Positions 44,090-55,640 of a DNA stretch of 64,000 nt are shown piece after piece (position 1 is the first letter of the stretch; every line of letters starts with the position of its first letter). The DNA comes from Theocolax elegans (taxonomy: Eukaryota; Arthropoda; Insecta; Hymenoptera; Cerocephalidae). Below the pieces are notes generated by a model that was given only the letters and a program-made list of their open reading frames with translations, did not search any database and was not told the origin of the DNA. The translations under genes and the position numbers were made by a program. The stretch covers positions 37,390,905 through 37,454,904 of the forward strand of contig CM047427.1 of NCBI GenBank assembly GCA_026168455.1, given 5' to 3'.

Positions 44090-44450
44090 TAATGAATTCT
44101 GAAATTTTCTATTTTCAAGATGATTAATATAGGAATGAAATGATGAATATAATTTAGTAGTTGTGTTTGGTGAACTGCTCCTTTTGCAGCATGTATTTTT
44201 TGTAACAGTCAACCATTGCCGCTTTCAAAAGTATAACCACTATGCGCCCATAACGATTTCCAATTAAGAACACTCTGCGATAAGTGCAATAATTGGTAAA
44301 TGTTATACGTCATGGCAATTTTAGTATAATATACTTTTGTACAAAATACAAATTTTTTTAATACTTCAAAAGCAGTTTCTACGAAAGCACGATCAATGAT
44401 ATTTTGATTTAATAAATAAAATTCTTCTACTCATAAAGACTGTTGGAATA
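44090..44450 (-). pseudogene. C-terminal part of a TNP2/DUF4218-like transposase, split by Copia
   Basis: The minus strand in largely one frame reads DRAFVETAFEVLKKFVFC, then TYNIYQLLHLSQSVLNWKSL and WAHSGYTFESGNG, a pattern like the DUF4218-type region of insect CACTA-like transposases. Stops interrupt it. The upstream part of the same gene lies beyond the Copia insertion at 54745-55640, and the 5-bp target duplication AAGAC joins them. Confidence 0.6.
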
Positions 44451-44685
44451 AAACAGGAGAGGAAGGGCTTGGCTTCAATGATAAACTCACGGTTTATATT
44501 AAAAAAGATAAACTGTTTATTCTATATATATATAATATGTATGTACACTGGGGAAGGCCTTGGTACATCCGACCGTATCGGGATCCGTGGCTCGAGTGCA
44601 GTAGCGGGAGAAACCGATCTCACCGCGCCGCCGCTTGCGTCGCTTCCTCCGGGGTCCTCCCCACTCCTCGTTACTCAGTTGGTAA

Positions 44686-44736
<51 letters not shown>

Positions 44737-44756
44737 ATCACGTCTTATTTCCAACA
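44451..44756 (-). repeat. 3' LTR of Copia
   Basis: 306 bp; on the plus strand it starts TGTTGGAATAAAAC and ends ATTTCCAACA. It contains a GA microsatellite (44693-44735). Confidence 0.93.
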
Positions 44757-44769
44757 CTCCCTCCCGTGG
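44757..44769 (-). other. Copia polypurine tract
   Basis: On the minus strand CCACGGGAGGGAG abuts the 3' LTR. Confidence 0.75.
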
Positions 44770-44891
44770 TTGTCTTGATCTCTTCTAGCTGCAATTTCTA
44801 AGTTAAACTTCTAGCTTCTTATCCAGCTATATCCAGCTCCAACTTATCTGCTCCACCTAGCTTTTATTTTCTGTAACGAAACATCAATCTA

Positions 44892-47560
44892 TTAATTTTC
44901 TAAATAACAATTCAGAATTTCTCTAGCTAATTTAACATGCAAATCATGAGCCAATGGCTTTGTGAATACATCCGCTATTTGCTCCTTTGAAGCTATCCAT
45001 TTAATTTCAATTAGGTTCCTGTCAACGCATTCTCTAACATAGTGCTCTCTAACCTCTGTCATATGTCTGAGTTTATTGCTACAACTAACTTTTGTGCTTT
45101 GTATGGCAGCCATATTATCACACCATAGAGTCACGGGCGCAAACGAGTTTTCTAACATTAAATAGATCGAGTATTGTAGAGATACTATCTCTTGGCACGC
45201 TTCACTCATGGCCACATACTCTGCGTGACATGTTGATAGGGAGACGTACACTTTTTTGTGTGTTCTCCAGGATATAGTATCACCGAATAACTTTATCACA
45301 TATCCACAGGTAGTTAGGCTACCTCTACAATCAGCGAAACTAGCATCCGAATAAGCTTGTAAATCGTTTAGCTTCCCTTCGAACTTTAAACCTAAACTCT
45401 TAGTATATTTTAAATATCTACATAATCGTTTTACCATTTTCCATTCATCATCAGTCGGATTTATTTGATGTCGACTCAATACATTTACCGCGTATGAAAT
45501 GTCTGGTCTAACTGTGTTAGCTAGGTATAATAAAGTTCCAACTATTTCCCTATATGACGAATTTCCCTTATTGATAGTTGACTCTAGACTAGCCTTTTCG
45601 TCACTTTCTTCTCTATCTCTTCTAGCTTGATTCGCGACTTGATTAGTAACCATAGGAGTTCTTTGAGGGTGCATTTCACTGTAACCGAATCTTTGTAACA
45701 TTTTCTCTATATAGTTTTCTAGCTTTAATATCGTTACTTTGTTCTTTCTATCTCGGACTATCTCAATACCTAAAAATGTTTTCGGTTCTCCTAAATCTGT
45801 CATTTCAAATTCTAACTGAAGTTTTGTTTTAATCTCTTCTAGCTTCATCGAATCATTACTAGCTATCAACATGTAATCAACATATATTATTAAGATTAAT
45901 AATTTATTTTGATTTCTCCAAGTAAACAGACATGGTTCCCTTACGTGCGATTTTAATCCTAACTTTATTGCCACCTATGTAAACTTTTCATTCCATCGTT
46001 TGGGACTCATCTTCAGTCCATACAGGGCTTTATTGATTTTACAAACTTTAACTTTTCTATCAATTTCGGAACATTCTATAGCTTCTGGTATCTCCATGTA
46101 AATTTCATTATCAATTGTCCCATTTAAAAATGCTGTCTTTACATCTAGCTGACAAACGTTTAAATCTAGCTTATTAATAATTGCAAAGGCTGATCTAATA
46201 ATCTGCAATTGCGAAACAGGTGCATATGTCTCGTTTAGATCATAATTATTCTTATCCTTAAATCCGCGAATAACTAATCTAGCTTTATATTTACATTCAT
46301 TCCCTTCTAGCATTTTCCTTTTTAGAACCCATTTGGAGTCAATTATATTTGCTTTGCTTCCATCTATCGAATACTCTGGTCGATCTACTAAAGTCCAAAC
46401 ATTATTATTTTTCATCGATTCTAGCTCACTATCAATTGCTCTTTTCCATTCTAACTTATCGTTTGCTGACATAGCTTCTTTATACGAAGTTGGCTCTTGT
46501 CTTATGATTGCTAATAGAGATTGACAATTTTCTAATTCTAACATATTGATATTTGATTCTATCTGTTGCGTTGTTTCGGTTGCTTTAACCGTTTCTAACT
46601 CTCCTTCTAGATTTATAGTTTCGACAATTTTCCTAGGACGACCTCTTTTGCGTTTTACTCCCTCCGTTTCTAAAATTTCTTTTTCCTTTTCAAATTCTAT
46701 GAACCAACTTTCTTTATTTATTTCCTCTGCCGATTTAGTCCAGTCTTTAATACTAGCTTTGTTGTACTTATCTTCGAATACCAGTTTTTCACAAATTCTA
46801 ACATCTCTACTTTCATAGAATTTACCTTCTTCCGGTTTCAAAAGTAAATATCCCGTATTAGTATATCCTATCATAACTACTCGTTTTCCTAGCTGATCGA
46901 ACTTCGTTCCAACCTTTCTTTGTATTTTCATATAAGCTATTGACCCAAATCTTTTAAATCTTTCTACATCTATCTTGTAATTGGGGCAGAATTTTTCTAG
47001 TGGTATTTCCATATTGTTCGATTTGTGCGGCGTTCTATTATACACGTATACCGCCGTGCCTAAAGCAAGATCCCACATATTTTCGGGCAATCGCGTATCG
47101 TAAATTAAAGTTCTAACTTTCTTTTGAATCGTCTGGTTGAATCTTTCCGCAACACCATTATGTTCAGGTGTATCCGGTGGGGCTAATTGCAGTTCAGCTC
47201 CTAATTTATTTAATATTTCTAGCGTATATCCACCGGTAAATTCTGTTCCTTGATCGCACCTAAGATAACATACTTTTTCATCCGAGCCCAAGATATTTCT
47301 AGCGCTTCTAACAAATGATTCTAAGCAGTTTCCTGTCTCACTTTTATTTTTCATCGGATATGCCATCGCTAATCTAGCATAATCATCAATAAATACGGAT
47401 ATGAACCGATATCCCTTTGGATGAGTAGCTGGACTGATTGGACCCATTGTATCAGCATGTATAATTTGTAACGGTCTGGTTGCTCTTTGTCTTTGACTAT
47501 TAAATGGCAATTTATTAAACTTCGAGACGATACAAACTTCACAATCTTGTATTGATTTAT
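44892..47560 (-). pseudogene. pol: Copia Pol: integrase, reverse transcriptase, RNase H
   Basis: One minus-strand frame runs from the integrase zinc domain (DCEVC..., ending at the inserted LTR) to the stop near 44892, broken only by a TAG at 45975-45977 within RT. Integrase shows catalytic Asp in HADTMGP, Asp in RCDQGTEF and Glu in [10 protein letters not shown] shows the [10 protein letters not shown] and [11 protein letters not shown] blocks, but the catalytic YVDD reads YVDY (IYVDYMLIAS), a loss of the second Asp. RNase H shows YSDASFADC, STCHAEYVAM, LWCDN and the terminal ASKEQIADVFTKPL. The protein would integrate and copy the element; as read it is dead twice over. Confidence 0.93.
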
Positions 47561-49228
47561 TGTCACATAACCCAATAATAAAAAAAAAACGATTTTCGAT
47601 TATACGTATATATATAGATTAAATACCGTATTAAAAACATTATTTGGATTGATCTTCTTTTCTCACGCTGGAGGAAAATTATTTTCCTTCTAAATAAATA
47701 AACAAGTTAATCAGTAAAGTTTCCATATTTTCAAAATGTTATCATCAGTCCCTTTAGAGTTTAGTTAGTCACACATTTTCTTTACTGTGTGAAAACTGCA
47801 GTAGAGATAAAGAAGACGCGTAACGCTAATCTAGTTTTCTTTTACGCATCAATAGAAATTGATAACTATTAGTCTCGAAAATGTATGCTACAAGAAAAAT
47901 ATTTACATAATTATTCGTCATTATTTTTGACTAAATCTTTATGCGTTATTATGCACTATTATGCATAAAACATGAATATTAGTTTTTTTTTGCTTAATTC
48001 CAATAGTATTCGAATTTAATTGAAACGATGTATTAATTAAAATTTACTTGTATAAAAATTATTAGAAATAGCGCAAAAATTCAAACAATTGTAATTACTA
48101 TTAAGTGTTAATATTATATAATTGTATTGATAGTTAACTCCGTAAAAGAGAAAATGTTATAAATTCATGAAGCCGCAAATAAATAGTAATAAACATTACT
48201 AATCAAATAATAAACACATGAAACCTAAGTACAAATTAATTATAAAAATATACATCTATAATACATGAAAATAGAACGAGTAGTTCCATCTAGAAGTAGA
48301 GTTCTGAAACTACATTTATCAAAAAGATAAAATCGGCGCGCGCAAGCGGGCCTAATGCCCACCTCTTGACCAATTGTAAGAGTTGCTTCTTATCAAAATC
48401 CTGGAGGTTGTGACATTGCTGTAGATAATCTTACTCTTAGCAAATTAGAGAAAGGTCCACCCACGCTCTTTCTTTATCAAAGATAATAGAAGAAGTATGG
48501 GAGGAAAACCGAGGTATTCTGTAAGATGAAAAACATCTACAGAATCAGAGTAAGAGCAGAGTTAGAAACGAGTGCAGTCAAATAAGACACTCTCAATTAA
48601 ATTCAAATTTCAAGTTCTTCTAATTCTTCTATATCAAGTTTAATTTCTGTTTCTTTAAATTTCTATTTCCAATTTTTTCTATTTCGTTTTTTCAAGTTTA
48701 ATTTCTATTTCTTTTTCTAATTCAACCTTCTGGATTTTGGAAGAAGCAGTTCACCAGGAAACAAAAATTATAAAAGTAAGTGAATAAAAGTATTATATTT
48801 TCTATAATTTTTCTATTTTTCATTTTCTATATCTATTAAAACACATATATGTATACAATTCCTATTTCCGAGAGGTTTGGTCTCTGATTTCTTTGCAAGT
48901 CAGGGGTAACCGTCTCAATCCTTGAATTCCAAATCCCAACAAATAATTTCCAGGTAGTGCTCGAGAAATATATTCTGTCACAGAAAAAGTGAAGGAATAT
49001 ATTTCAATCGTATAGAGTGCACTTTGGAAATCTTAACCCTAAATAAAAATCCATCCCTAAATATATAAAATAAAAATCTATTTACTATTTCTAATTTTAC
49101 TTCTGCTAAAATTTACACGTGGCCATCCCGAATTATTGGGTGAAAATCCCAGATTCAAAAAGGCCAAATTAACCAATAATTTATTATTGGTATAATTAAC
49201 GTTCAGAGCTTAACTCTGGGACGTCACA
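47561..49228 (-). mobile_element. Solo LTR (1668 bp) inserted in Copia integrase
   Basis: On the minus strand it starts TGTGACGTCCC and ends TTATGTGACA, flanked by the 4-bp duplication TTAT (47557-47560 and 49229-49232, plus strand). Removing it rejoins the Copia integrase zinc region in frame. It contains no ORF of note. A Gypsy- or BEL-type origin is likely from the 4-bp duplication. Confidence 0.8.
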
Positions 49229-51367
49229 TTATCAAACTTTACATTACTTAAATCTTTCTGATTCGGAAACCGTTTCTGAAATGATTTTAGATATTCTAGC
49301 GATGCGTGACCAAGTCTAATATGCCATAAAGTAGCTTTGTTTTCTGAAATTGTATCTAAAATTGTATCTTGTGAGGTTATACCACTAACTTGACCTACTC
49401 CCTCCGATTTTATAATCGCTTAATCATTTTTGTTAGCACATTTAATATCAATCTTTTTATTTTTATCTAGCTTCTTAAAAATCAATTTTGTATTTGACAT
49501 ATGTTCTGTGGCACCGGAATCGGCCAGGAATTTAACTAATATATTATTTTGTGGAATTTCGTTCTCTTCAGGAGTCGAATAATGCAAACTACTATTAGTT
49601 GTTAAAAGACCATTGCACTCACCGGGATTACTTTGATTTTTGTTTACTGGTGCTCTTTCTGTAGCTTTTCCTCTGCCTCTCGTTAACCCACGGTTGATTC
49701 TAGCATTCCCTTTATCCTGACCCTTACCTCTAGCCAAATGTAATCTAGGTCGTTTCTTTGTTATTTGTTCGAGTCCGGGGCTTTGTCTTTTATTCGTTAA
49801 AAATCTAGCTCCTCGAATTAACCCTTGTTTAGTACACAACTGTCTAACATACCTTGGTCTAGCTTGGATTCCCATCTCTTCTAGCTGTCTGTCCGAATAT
49901 GGGCAGGTCGTGCTAACGTGTCCTTCGTATCGACGACATCTGTAGCACATTCTGCCGTCTCTCGTGCAATCTCTAGCTGCATGTCCTTTATTGCCACACA
50001 CGTAGTATGCCTCCTTTTGACTGCTCGTAGCATGTTGAGCAGTTGCCGATTTCGAACTTTCTCCTCTAGCTGCTTCCTGTTCAACAATATAGGTTTTTAA
50101 TTGTTCGACCGAAAGGGGTCGCTGATGCGTATTTTTATTGAAAAATTCAGCATCTCTAACTTTGAGTACGTTTATTACTATTGCATCGTAAAATGCATCT
50201 CTAATTTCCGTTTCCGTTAAATTTGGTACATTTGTCAAATTATTGTACTGTCTAACTATTTTGTCGAACTTATCCCAAAATACCGTAGCAGTTTCTTTAT
50301 TAGGTTGATATCTTAAATTATGCAATTGTTTTCTCAAATACCCGGATGTCACATTGGATTCACTAGCCTTAAGACTTTTAATTTTATCTAACAATTCAAC
50401 TGGGTTATGAATGTGCGCGAGTTTTGAATGATACGATTGGTCGATTCTGTTTATAATTATGTCTCTAACTTTGAATTTTTCTTTTTCCAACGTATTGTCA
50501 TCTATCCCGTCTCTAGCTTTTTGTCGAGGATCTATAACGTAAAGCAAATCACAAACGCGCAGTTCGGACGTCAGATAGTCCATGAACTGTTCTAAACTTG
50601 AACCATTTGTTAATTTGTACTCGCGCCTAGTTGTCGTATCTTTATTTACAATTTCGATCTGAATCTTTTCTTTTAAGTTACTTGATCTATTTTCTAGCAT
50701 ATTATTTCTAATTAGTTTGTCAAATTCTTTTCTAACTGTTTCAGAAACTAATAATTTGTCTACCTTTTCTCTAGTTGGTTCGATTTCTTCAAATTCCTCC
50801 CATTTTGCCCATTTTCCTTCTAGCGTACCAATTCTATCATATATATGACTTATCCTAGTCACTATGTCGCCGTGGTATATCTTTTGGTCCTTCAAACCAA
50901 GTTCATATAGAGTCGGGACTCTGACGCCACTCTAGCTGTTAATTTTTCTAGCATTCCGGTCAAATCTGAAAAATTACAATCTTTATTTATTCCAATTTTA
51001 TTAACTAAATCTCCCTTATCGGCTGTGTAACATTCTAACTGAGAATTCTCAAGGAGACTTCTCTCTTTCTTGAACCTACTCAGATTATAAACGCACAAGT
51101 CTATTCGTTTTATCATTGGGGTTGAGTTACCTTTCATTTTCGTTTCTAACTTATCTAGCTTATCCCCACACTCGAGCTCAGGTTCCTTTTCTAGCTCAAA
51201 ATCTAGCTGTGGGTCAGGATCATTTTTCCCTTCCCTTTCTAGCTCCAGATCATCCTCCTGCTGGCTCAGAGGAGATTGGTTGGCGTCACTCGCCTCTAAC
51301 AGCAGCCGTTTCCTTTCTAACTCTTCACTGACGACACGAATGATCTCGTCACTCAATTGCTCTCGTC
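49229..51367 (-). pseudogene. gag: Copia Gag, protease and pre-integrase region (second gag exon onward)
   Basis: Exon 2 of the coding region starts at 51367 after an AG acceptor. The first 150 codons (to about 50930) are acidic and Glu-rich. A 1-nt frameshift near 50930 leads to the 491-codon main gag frame (to 49420). Zinc knuckles are YYVCGNKGHAARDC, where the first Cys is Tyr, and CYRCRRYEGHVSTTC, with five rather than four residues before His. The protease motif is LADSGATEH (about 49510-49535). A TAA at 49420 precedes the pre-integrase block LWHIRLGHASLEYL (near 49310). No ATG starts this exon, consistent with an upstream coding exon. Confidence 0.88.
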
Positions 51368-52517
51368 CTGTGAAAATACAATGGGAAATTTAGATAGTTG
51401 TCCAAAATTTGACCGAACACAAGCCAAACATGAACAACAAGCGAATGCAGAAGCACTGGAACACACAGATTTTCCACATTCACTTAATATCATGAACAGA
51501 CTGCATAAGAACACATTATACAGAAAATCCATGAGCCAGCTTTAATCTGAGATTTTTGCATGCTTCAAGGTATAATACCTACATATATATATGATTTTTA
51601 ATTTCGTATCTAACTACTATCTAATTACTCTTACCACTCTAGCTTAAAAATTCATGTTTACCAACTGTATAACGTTTTCCCCCAGACATGGTGAAGACCA
51701 CTCCTTCCTCCTGGATGTCGAAGACATATGTTTCGTCCGGGTGGTTCTCCGCCAATTGAAGCTCTAAGTCTTGCGTGAGCAAGAATAGCTTCAAGGTCCG
51801 TTGGTCTATACATCAAAATCATGTTAAATCCAACTTAAAATATTCAATCGTTTCATATATCTAACTTCAATATATTTTCTAACTTGATTCTAATTTTCAA
51901 AACTGTACAGTATGTCTAGCTTGTATAGTTATTTATTGACTTTCTAGTAATGCGCATTGTCAAACTTTCAATTTCGAAGCATTTATCCGCATCAAACGAT
52001 GTGCGGGTCTCGCATGTGCATTATTAGTTCTAACTAATTTCATGCGCGTCCATTTCATTCGGTCGCGCCACGTATCAACTGCAAATATCAAGCGGTGTGA
52101 ATGTCGATCGATCGATAGTTCGCGCGCGCCAGTCGAACGAGCATGCTCTCCAGTCGCGAGTTTCCCCCACTCCGCGCGGTCGAGCAACACGGCGAGAAAC
52201 GGCGCGCTTCCCTGGCGCTCCCGCGCAAACCCGGCGTTCTCGCTCAGGCCCGGCGGCCATCTTGGCTTCCTTGCGTCTATCGATTTCTCGGAACCGTCTA
52301 ATCAAAAACCAATTTCGTGCACTCCCGGCACTCGAACGACACGTAAACGCTCAAAATTTTAAACTAGCTTCAAACTAACATAGCTCTGGATCGAGCATTT
52401 TCAATTGAATTTAATCTCAAACTAACAGAATTTTATTTCAAACTAACTGAATTTAATTTCAAACTAACTGAATTTAACATGTAACTAGCCCGCACTTTCG
52501 CTCGCTGAGTCACATAC
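51368..52517 (-). other. Predicted 1150-bp intron in the Copia leader
   Basis: The donor AG/GTATGT (GTATGT at 52517-52512) and the acceptor TTTTCACAG (ending at 51368) flank it. Exon 1 leaves one base over and exon 2 begins with two bases of the codon, so the reading frame is continuous. No gene is seen inside; CTAGC and CTAAC words are frequent. Confidence 0.7.
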
Positions 52518-52563
52518 CTCTAGCATTTGTCGATTTGTGGAGGTCTCTTATCTCGTCCGCCAT
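52518..52563 (-). CDS. gag: First coding exon of Copia gag (15 codons)
   Basis: ATGGCGGACGAG starts at 52563 and runs 46 bases to a strong splice donor. It supplies the ATG missing from the main gag frame. A copy in the duplicated leader (near 54160) has a 1-base deletion in its TTTG run. Confidence 0.7.
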
Positions 52564-52821
52564 CTTTCTTTCTAGCTGTTGTAGATTCCTCTACCTGATC
52601 CCGGTCGATCCTCTAGCTTTCTTTCTCCTAGCTAAATTTCCTTTGTGGTGGTTGACTGGGTGACCGTAGCTCTGTCTGATCTCCCTTTCTAGCTTCTTTC
52701 TAGCACAACACCAACAAAACTTTACACCACACTTTTCTCACAAGCACTCGCGATCGCGAAGAAGGGACTTCTAACAAATAACAAAGCCAAACTATTCCTC
52801 TCAAACCAGCGCGCAGTGGAA

Positions 52822-52839
52822 GCGTGCTGGGCCCATAAC
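52822..52839 (-). other. Copia primer binding site
   Basis: The minus strand GTTATGGGCCCAGCACGC follows the 5' LTR by one base and resembles the known Copia site that pairs with an internal part of initiator tRNA-Met. Confidence 0.85.
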
Positions 52840-52840
52840 T

Positions 52841-53148
52841 TGTTAGAATAAAACAGGAGAGGAAGGGCTTGGCTTCAATGATAAACTCACGGTTTATATT
52901 AAAAAAGATAAACTGTTTATTCTATATATATATAATATGTATGTACACTGGGGAAGGCCTTGGTACATCCGACCGTGTCGGGATCCGTGGCTCGAGTGCA
53001 GTAGCGGGAGAAACCGATCTCACCGCGCCGCCGCTTGCGTCGCTTCCTCCGGGTCCTCCCCACTCCTCGTTACTCAGTTGGTAACGATAGAGAGAGAGAG
53101 AGAGAGAGAGATGAGAGAGAGAGAGACTATCACGTCTTATTTCCAACA
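52841..53148 (-). repeat. 5' LTR of Copia
   Basis: 308 bp, matching 44451-44756 apart from few differences (TGTTAG for TGTTGG at the end, GA-repeat length, one G in a GGGG run). Confidence 0.92.
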
Positions 53149-53572
53149 AAGACCAATGTTGGATAGAAATTAACAGACGAGGAAAGCTTAACATTACTGT
53201 AATGCTGTAGAATAAAATCCAATTTTCCCATTCCATGCTTTTCACCAATTTCTCTCTATATTCCCGGGATATCGAGTTATTGATTTGTGGACTTTTAGTT
53301 TTATAATTATTTATTAATAGAATTAATTTCTTTCTCACACACGATATGACTTTTATTATCTTGCAATGCATGTCATCGGGTACAAATCCATCAATAATAT
53401 TAAAATTCTTGAGAAGTATTAAACGTGAAGGACTTTTCACTCCATAAACGGGAAGTCGACAGGTTAAGCTTTGTTCCATATGTTGTAATGTTTCATTTTG
53501 TGTTCTTTTTCTTGATAAATTATTTTGTAAGGTATATTTTACACTACCTCCTCGCATTGTTTCAATGTATTT
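53149..53572 (-). pseudogene. Transposase fragment, duplicated copy
   Basis: The minus strand shows YIETMRGGSVKYTLQNNL and the NIIDGFVPDDMHC block, as in 54745-55221, truncated by the duplication junction. Confidence 0.7.
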
Positions 53573-54436
53573 GCCAGCATTTATCCGCATCAAACGATGT
53601 GCGGGTCTCGCATGTGCATTATTAGTTCTAACTAATTTCATGCGCGTCCATTTCACTCGGTCGCGCCACGTATCAACTGCAAATATCAAGCGGTGTGAAT
53701 GTCGATCGATCGATAGTTCGCGCGCGCCGGTCGAACGAGCATGCTCTCCAGTCGCGAGTTTCCCCCACTCCGCGCGGTCGAGCAACACGGCGAGAAACGG
53801 CGCGCTTCCCTGGCGCTCCCGCGCAAACCCGGCGTTCCGCTCAGGCCCGGCGGCCATCTTGGCTTCCTTGCGTCTATCGATTTCTCGGAACCGTCTAATC
53901 AAAAACCAATTTCGTGCACTCCCGGCACTCGAACGACACGTAAACGCTCAAAATTTTAAACTAGCTTCAAACTAACATAGCTCTGGATCGAGCATTTTCA
54001 ATTGAATTTAATCTCAAACTAACAGAATTTTATTTCAAACTAACTGAATTTAATTTCAAACTAACTGAATTTAACATGTAACTAGCCCGCACTTTCGCTC
54101 GCTGAGTCACATACCTCTAGCATTGTCGATTTGTGGAGGTCTCTTATCTCGTCCGCCATCTTTCTTTCTAGCTGTTGTAGATTCCTCTACCTGATCCCGG
54201 TCGATCCTCTAGCTTTCTTTCTCCTAGCTAAATTTCCTTTGTGGTGGTTGACTGGGTGACCGTAGCTCTGTCTGATCTCCCTTTCTAGCTTCTTTCTAGC
54301 ACAACACCAACAAAACTTTACACCACACTTTTCTCACAAGCACTCGCGATCGCGAAGAAGGGACTTCTAACAAATAACAAAGCCAAACTATTCCTCTCAA
54401 ACCAGCGCGCAGTGGAAGCGTGCTGGGCCCATAACT

Positions 54437-54682
54437 TGTTAGAATAAAACAGGAGAGGAAGGGCTTGGCTTCAATGATAAACTCACGGTTTATATTAAAA
54501 AAGATAAACTGTTTATTCTATATATATATAATATGTATGTACACTGGGGAAGGCCTTGGTACATCCGACCGTGTCGGGATCCGTGGCTCGAGTGCAGTAG
54601 CGGGAGAAACCGATCTCACCGCGCCGCCGCTTGCGTCGCTTCCTCCGGGGTCCTCCCCACTCCTCGTTACTCAGTTGGTAAC

Positions 54683-54724
<42 letters not shown>

Positions 54725-54744
54725 ATCACGTCTTATTTCCAACA
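54437..54744 (-). repeat. Extra Copia LTR from the tandem duplication
   Basis: 308 bp nearly identical to 52841-53148, also followed by AAGACC. Confidence 0.92.
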
Positions 54745-55640
54745 AAGACCAATGTTGGATAGAAATTAACAGACGAGGAAAGCTTAACATTACTGTAATG
54801 CTGTAGAATAAAATCCAATTTTCCCATTCACATGCTTTTCACCAATTTCTCTCTATATTCCTCGGGATAATCGAGTTAATTGATTTGGAACTTTTAGGTT
54901 TATAATTATATTATTAATAGAATTAATTTCTTTCTCACACAACGAATATGACTTTTTTTATTTTAAATCTTATATGATAAGAATTGTTGGGCCACGCCAA
55001 GAGAAACGCAATGCATGTCATCGGGTACAAATCCATCAATAATATTAAAATTCTTGAGAAGTATTAAACGTGAAGGACTTTTCACTCCATAAACGGGAAG
55101 TCGACAGGTTAAGCTTTGTTCCATATGTTGTAATGTTTCATTTTGTGTTCTTTTTCTTGATAAATTATTTTGTAAGGTATATTTTACACTACCTCCTCGC
55201 ATTGTTTCAATGTATTTGCCAGGATGTAAATACCAGTTGCATCCATACTACCATTAAATTGTAACAATCTCTGAACTTTCAAAGACAGATGTGCCATCAG
55301 TATTAAATGTGGCTGTTACAAAATGTATAATTTCATCTTGAGGTAATGACCTTAAAAATTGTTTATATAACAAACCGTCAGTAAAATCACCAAATATATT
55401 TATACCTCTTATCCTATCTTGAAATACCTCTTTTAAATGTTTTATATTTTGCTGAAGTAAATAAATTACATCATTTTGAATATTTATAATTCTAAAAAAA
55501 TCGCGATATAAAGGACTTTTCAATAAAGTAACTTTATCACAAACATCACAGACGTGACTTCGATCCGTGTGGGTATATGGTCGTATATATGTTTTACAAT
55601 TTAAACATATACTATGATTAGTCTAGGCGCCAGGTATGAT
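54745..55640 (-). pseudogene. N-terminal and middle part of a TNP2-like transposase
   Basis: From high to low coordinate the minus strand shows a CXXC pair region (ICLNCK, then CDVCDK, 55545-55625), VTATFNTDGTSVFESS (near 55280), QHMEQSLTCRLPVYGVKSPS and DDMHCVSLGVAQQF (near 54985-55030). FNTDG and DxMHCVxLGV are hallmarks I recall from insect CACTA/TNP2-like transposases. The gene continues at 44090-44450 on the far side of Copia. Several stops and frameshifts are present. Confidence 0.65.

Larger units (their letters stand above)
44451..53148 (-). mobile_element. Full-length but decayed Copia retrotransposon
   Basis: The element reads on the minus strand: 5' LTR 52841-53148, primer site, spliced leader, gag, protease, integrase, RT, RNase H, polypurine tract and 3' LTR 44451-44756. 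AAGAC at 44446-44450 and 53149-53153 is the target duplication. Integrase before RT identifies Copia. It is inactive: gag frameshift, in-frame stops, an altered RT catalytic motif and a 1668-bp LTR insertion. Its host sequence is a transposase pseudogene. Confidence 0.93.
51977..55221. repeat. Tandem duplication of 1596 bp spanning Copia leader, LTR and host flank
   Basis: The segment 51977-53572 (leader, 5' LTR, 424 bp of host transposase) is repeated from 53573, offset 1596. The junction at 53570-53575 shows only AG microhomology (GCCAG and AAGCATTT). The second copy continues into the rest of the host transposase. The host portions have since diverged by indels, including about 45-50 bp present only in the right copy near 54960-55005. 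Confidence 0.9.

Noticed and set aside
52042..52378. ORFs on both strands in the Copia leader (for example 52042-52362)
   Set aside because: They recur in the duplicated leader with frameshifts and lie in the predicted intron; there is no family pattern.
52922..53902. 326-aa minus-strand ORF across the duplication junction
   Set aside because: It is a chance fusion of Copia leader, transposase fragment and LTR sequence; the junction is a tandem-duplication breakpoint.
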